DNA of 64,000 nt from Rhodospirillales bacterium. Its GTDB lineage: Bacteria > Pseudomonadota > Alphaproteobacteria > Reyranellales > Reyranellaceae. The stretch lies in NCBI GenBank assembly GCA_016699855.1, contig CP064988.1:496001-560000 (forward strand), in the 5' to 3' direction. A model generated the notes under the pieces. That model was not told the DNA's origin and did no database searches. It was given only the letters and a program-made list of their open reading frames with translations. This document shows positions 60,379-64,000 of this stretch, in pieces (position 1 is the stretch's first letter; the number at the start of each line of letters is the position of its first letter). Made by a program: the position numbers and the translations under genes.

Positions 60379-61554
60379 CTATAGCCCCATCTGGCGGGCC
60401 GCTAGATCCTTCATGATCTCGATCGAGCCGCCGCCGATCGACATCACCTTGGTCTCGCGGTAGATCCGCTCCACCTTGGAGCCGCGCAGGTACCCGGCGC
60501 CGCCGAGGATCTGCATCGCCTCGTTGGCGACGTACTCCAGCGTGGTGGTCGCGAGGTTCTTGAGCATGCAGATCTCGGCAACCGGCCGCTCGCCCTGACC
60601 GAGCCGCCACGCCAGCATCTCGAGGTTCGCCTTCACGGCGTTCACGCGCATCGCCATGTCGACGATCTTGTGGCGGATCACCTGGTTGGCGATCAACGGC
60701 TTGCCGAAGGTGTGCCGCTCGCGCGCATAGGCGATGGCCTCGTCGAGACACACCCGGGCGAAGCCGTGCGCGCCGGCCGCCAGGCCGATCCGCTCCTGGT
60801 TGAAGTTCAGCATGATGCCGATGAAGCCGCGGTTCTCCTTGCCGATCAGGTTCTCGACCGGCACGCGGACGTCGTCGAAGAACAGCTGGGCGGTGTCGGA
60901 CGCCCACCAGCCCATCTTGCGCAGCTTGGTCCGCGAGAAGCCCGGACGGTCTCGCTCGATCAGCAGCAGCGACACGCCGCCGGCGCCGGGTCCGCCGGTG
61001 CGCACCGCGACCGTGAAGTAGTCGGCCCGCACGCCGGAGGTGATGAACATCTTCTGGCCGTTGACGACGTAGTCGCCGCCGTCGCGGCGCGCCGTGGTCC
61101 GGAGGTTGGCGACGTCCGACCCTCCGGACGGCTCGGTGATCGCCAGCGCGCTGATCTTCTCGCCCGAGAGGATCTCGGGAAGCAGCTTGCGCTTCATCCA
61201 CTCCGGCCCCAATGCAGCGATCGGCGGCGTGCCGATGGAGTGGCTCATCAACGAGGCGTTGACGCCGCCGCTGCCGGCCTTCGACAGCTCCTCGCTGACC
61301 ACGATGCGGAAGAACACGTCGGTCGGCAGGCCGCCGTACTCCTCCGGATAGCCGAGCTGCAGCAGGCCAATTGCGGCCGCCTTGCGGTACAGTTCGCGCG
61401 GGAACTCGCCGGCCTCGTCCCATTCATCGACATAGGGCGCGATCTCCTTGGCGACGAAGCGGCGCAGCTGGTCGCGGAACGCCTCGTGTTCCGCCGTGTA
61501 GAACGGGCTCGGCGGCGCCGCGGCCGGTATGTCGATCCTGGCGGCATCCGCCAT
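60379..61554 (-). CDS. Acyl-CoA dehydrogenase (isovaleryl-CoA dehydrogenase-like)
   Basis: A 391-residue flavoprotein: ITEPSGGSDVANLRTTA, KMFITSG, RHTFGKPLIANQ. At the usual catalytic-Glu site the sequence is SIGGGSIEIMKD, Gly instead of Glu; in isovaleryl-CoA dehydrogenase-like enzymes the base comes from another helix, and FNQERIGLAAG offers such a Glu. GGGGAGGG precedes the ATG at 61554. It heads a unit with both thioesterases. Confidence 0.92.
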   Translation of the reverse strand: MADAARIDIPAAAPPSPFYTAEHEAFRDQLRRFVAKEIAPYVDEWDEAGEFPRELYRKAAAIGLLQLGYPEEYGGLPTDVFFRIVVSEELSKAGSGGVNASLMSHSIGTPPIAALGPEWMKRKLLPEILSGEKISALAITEPSGGSDVANLRTTARRDGGDYVVNGQKMFITSGVRADYFTVAVRTGGPGAGGVSLLLIERDRPGFSRTKLRKMGWWASDTAQLFFDDVRVPVENLIGKENRGFIGIMLNFNQERIGLAAGAHGFARVCLDEAIAYARERHTFGKPLIANQVIRHKIVDMAMRVNAVKANLEMLAWRLGQGERPVAEICMLKNLATTTLEYVANEAMQILGGAGYLRGSKVERIYRETKVMSIGGGSIEIMKDLAARQMGL

Positions 61555-61766
61555 CGCGCCCTCCCCTAGCGTTTCACCGGCACAATACCCCATCGCGGCC
61601 GCCGCGCGACGCGCGCCTCGTCGCGGCATGGCTGCCGTTCGCCGGCCGCGCTGGTGCGATCGACCACTTTGCGCCATCGTCCATGTGTGGTCCAATCCGG
61701 CCGCCCGCGACAAGACGCCGGACGACGGCGCGCAGCGGCGGTCGAGGCACGGGGGGAGACGCGACG

Positions 61767-62782
<1,016 letters not shown>

Positions 62783-62786
<4 letters not shown>

Positions 62787-63796
62787 GCGGCCCGCGCCCG
62801 ATCGTCGAGGCCGATGGTCTGAGCGTCCACTTCCCGACCTCGGGCGGGCGCGAGACGGTGAAGGCCGTCGACGGCGTGACCTTCGCGGTGCGGCGCGGCG
62901 AGACCTTCGGCGTCATCGGCGAGTCCGGCTCCGGCAAGACCACGCTCGGCCGGGCGATCGTCTGCCTGTTGAAGCCGACCGGTGGCGGACTGCGCCTCGA
63001 CGCGCTCGACCCGCACGGCGCCGACGCGCGCGCGTTCCACGCGCGGCGCAGCGATTTCCAGATCGTGTTCCAGGATCCGAACGCAGCGCTCAATCCGCGC
63101 ATGACCATCGGCGCCAGCGTGCGCGAGCCGCTGGACATCGCCGGCGCCGGCACGCGGCGCGACCGCGAGGCCAGGGCGCTGGCGGCGCTGGACCGGGTCG
63201 GGCTGCGCGCGGAGTTCGCCGACCGCTATCCGCACGAGTTGTCCGGCGGCCAGAAGCAGCGCGTCAACATCGCGCGCGTGCTCACGCTGCGGCCCAAGCT
63301 GATCGTCTGCGACGAGGTGGTCGCGGCGCTCGACGTCTCCATCCGCGGCGACATCCTCAACCTGTTCGCCGACCTCCAGCGCGAATTCGGCCTGACCTAC
63401 GTTTTCATCACCCACGACCTCGGCGTCGTCTCGCACATCAGCGACCGCGTCGCGGTGATGTATCTCGGCCGCTTCGTCGAGCTCGGACCGGCCGAGGCGC
63501 TGGCCGCCGCGCCGCTGCACCCCTACTCCGAGGCGCTGCTGTCGGCCGAGCCCGTGCCGCTGCCGTCGAACCTGCGGACCAACCGGCGCATCATCCTGGA
63601 AGGCGAGATTCCGAGCCCGGTCGATCCGCCGTCGGGCTGCCGGTTCCGGACGCGTTGCCGGTTCGCGCGCGACATCTGCGCGGCGGCCGACCCCGAATGG
63701 CGGGAACACGAACCGGGACGCGTCGTCGCCTGCCATTTTGCCGGCTCGGCCACGGGCGGCAGGCCGCCGGCCAGAACATGCGATGAGGAGGACGCC
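62783..63796 (+). CDS. Oligopeptide-type ABC ATP-binding protein (OppF-like), no stop before the next gene
   Basis: About 338 residues from a GTG (62783) overlapping the OppD-like stop: Walker A GESGSGKTT, signature LSGGQKQR, Walker B LIVCDEVVAALD, H-loop THD and the CRFRTRC cysteine motif. All family parts are complete by about residue 318 (VVACHFAG). The frame has no stop: it reads through into the following receptor gene in the same phase. A TGA at 63784 in the neighbouring frame would be used after a one-base change near the GGGCGGCAGG at 63755-63763. I end the entry at the base before the receptor ATG. Confidence 0.85.
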
Positions 63797-64000
63797 ATGA
63801 CGAGAAACGACACCCCGACGACGAGGGCCGCGCTCGCGCGACGCCTGACGCTGCGGCGCCGCGAGTTCGCCGCGCTGGTCGCGGGCGCGACGGCCGCCGC
63901 CGGCCTGCCCGCCGGCGCGCAGACGCCGCGGCGCGGCGGAGTCCTGAAGGTGTCGGCGCCGACCAATCCATCGACCCTCGATCCCGCGACCGGCGGTTCC
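63797..64000 (+). CDS. Extracellular substrate-binding protein (family 5), N-terminal part
   Basis: 68 codons at the window edge. A twin-arginine-type signal (RRREFAALVAGATAAAG) is followed by GGVLKVSAPTNPSTLDPATGG, the usual start of peptide/nickel receptors. GAGGAGG precedes the ATG by a few bases, so independent initiation is likely even though the upstream ATPase frame runs into it. It belongs to the Opp importer at 61767. Confidence 0.82.
   Translation, partial: MTRNDTPTTRAALARRLTLRRREFAALVAGATAAAGLPAGAQTPRRGGVLKVSAPTNPSTLDPATGGS

Overview
The window is about 70% GC and densely coded on both strands, with frequent ATGA/GTGA start-stop overlaps. The gene content points to a Gram-negative alphaproteobacterium with a free-living, catabolically versatile lifestyle: an MlaFED-type lipid transport operon, OmpA/peptidoglycan-associated lipoproteins, RlmJ, IorAB, a CaiB-type CoA-transferase, an orphan Bug (TctC-like) receptor and many acyl-CoA enzymes. 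A Rhodospirillales, Reyranella-like or Hyphomicrobiales member would fit, but I cannot fix the genus from sequence alone. No rRNA, tRNA, CRISPR array or prophage was seen.

Layout. 1-3478 (-): retrograde lipid transport operon mlaE-mlaF-mlaD-pqiC-like lipoprotein. 3593-7864: PPK2, an MFS carrier and a DHCW cupin as one overlapping unit, then rlmJ (-) and an acetamidase/formamidase (+). 7934-9696: an IS481-type insertion sequence with doubled terminal repeats, with copies of a short palindrome on both sides. 9697-15606 (-): SUMF1-type protein, NfeD/SPFH pair, OmpA lipoprotein, secreted 5'-nucleotidase, GATase; two short plus-strand relics lie between these genes. 15717-19466: HCCA-isomerase-like protein, a small lipoprotein, two more OmpA-domain proteins with clear terminators, and a frame-broken secreted protein. 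19675-22197: enoyl-CoA hydratase (frameshifted), MBL hydrolase, hydantoin-type racemase.

22342-29601 (+): a complete dipeptide-type ABC importer with two receptor genes, two permeases and two ATPases, preceded by a good sigma-54 promoter match and divergent from the racemase. 29591-32539 (-): homologues of UbiA/DPPR synthase, DprE1 and DprE2, the decaprenylphosphoryl-D-arabinose pathway best known from mycobacteria; this is the most distinctive locus. 33233-36114 (+): CoA-transferase, FAH-family hydratase and DECR-like SDR. 36133-42415 (-): EamA carrier, thioesterase, enolase-superfamily enzyme, IorB and IorA. 42524-48409: DTW protein, stand-alone biotinyl carrier, YeiH-type exporter, GST, Bug receptor, CitE-like lyase, acyl-CoA dehydrogenase. 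48532-52951: phosphoesterase, thioredoxin-like protein, desaturase, hydrolase, NAD(P)-binding protein, small membrane protein. 52972-61554 (-): an acyl-CoA catabolic block with M20 peptidase, tandem near-identical SDRs, two acyl-CoA dehydrogenases, Bcr/CflA carrier, transglutaminase-like protein and two thioesterases. 61767-64000 (+): the start of a second Opp-type importer.

A recurring oddity is single-base frame breaks in short G/C runs: the mlaE stop, the 19 kb secreted protein, the enoyl-CoA hydratase, the first ABC receptor, dprE1 and the last ATPase. In the three best cases the protein continues sensibly in the next frame. Residual indel errors in the assembly are the likeliest explanation, so these genes are probably intact in the organism.
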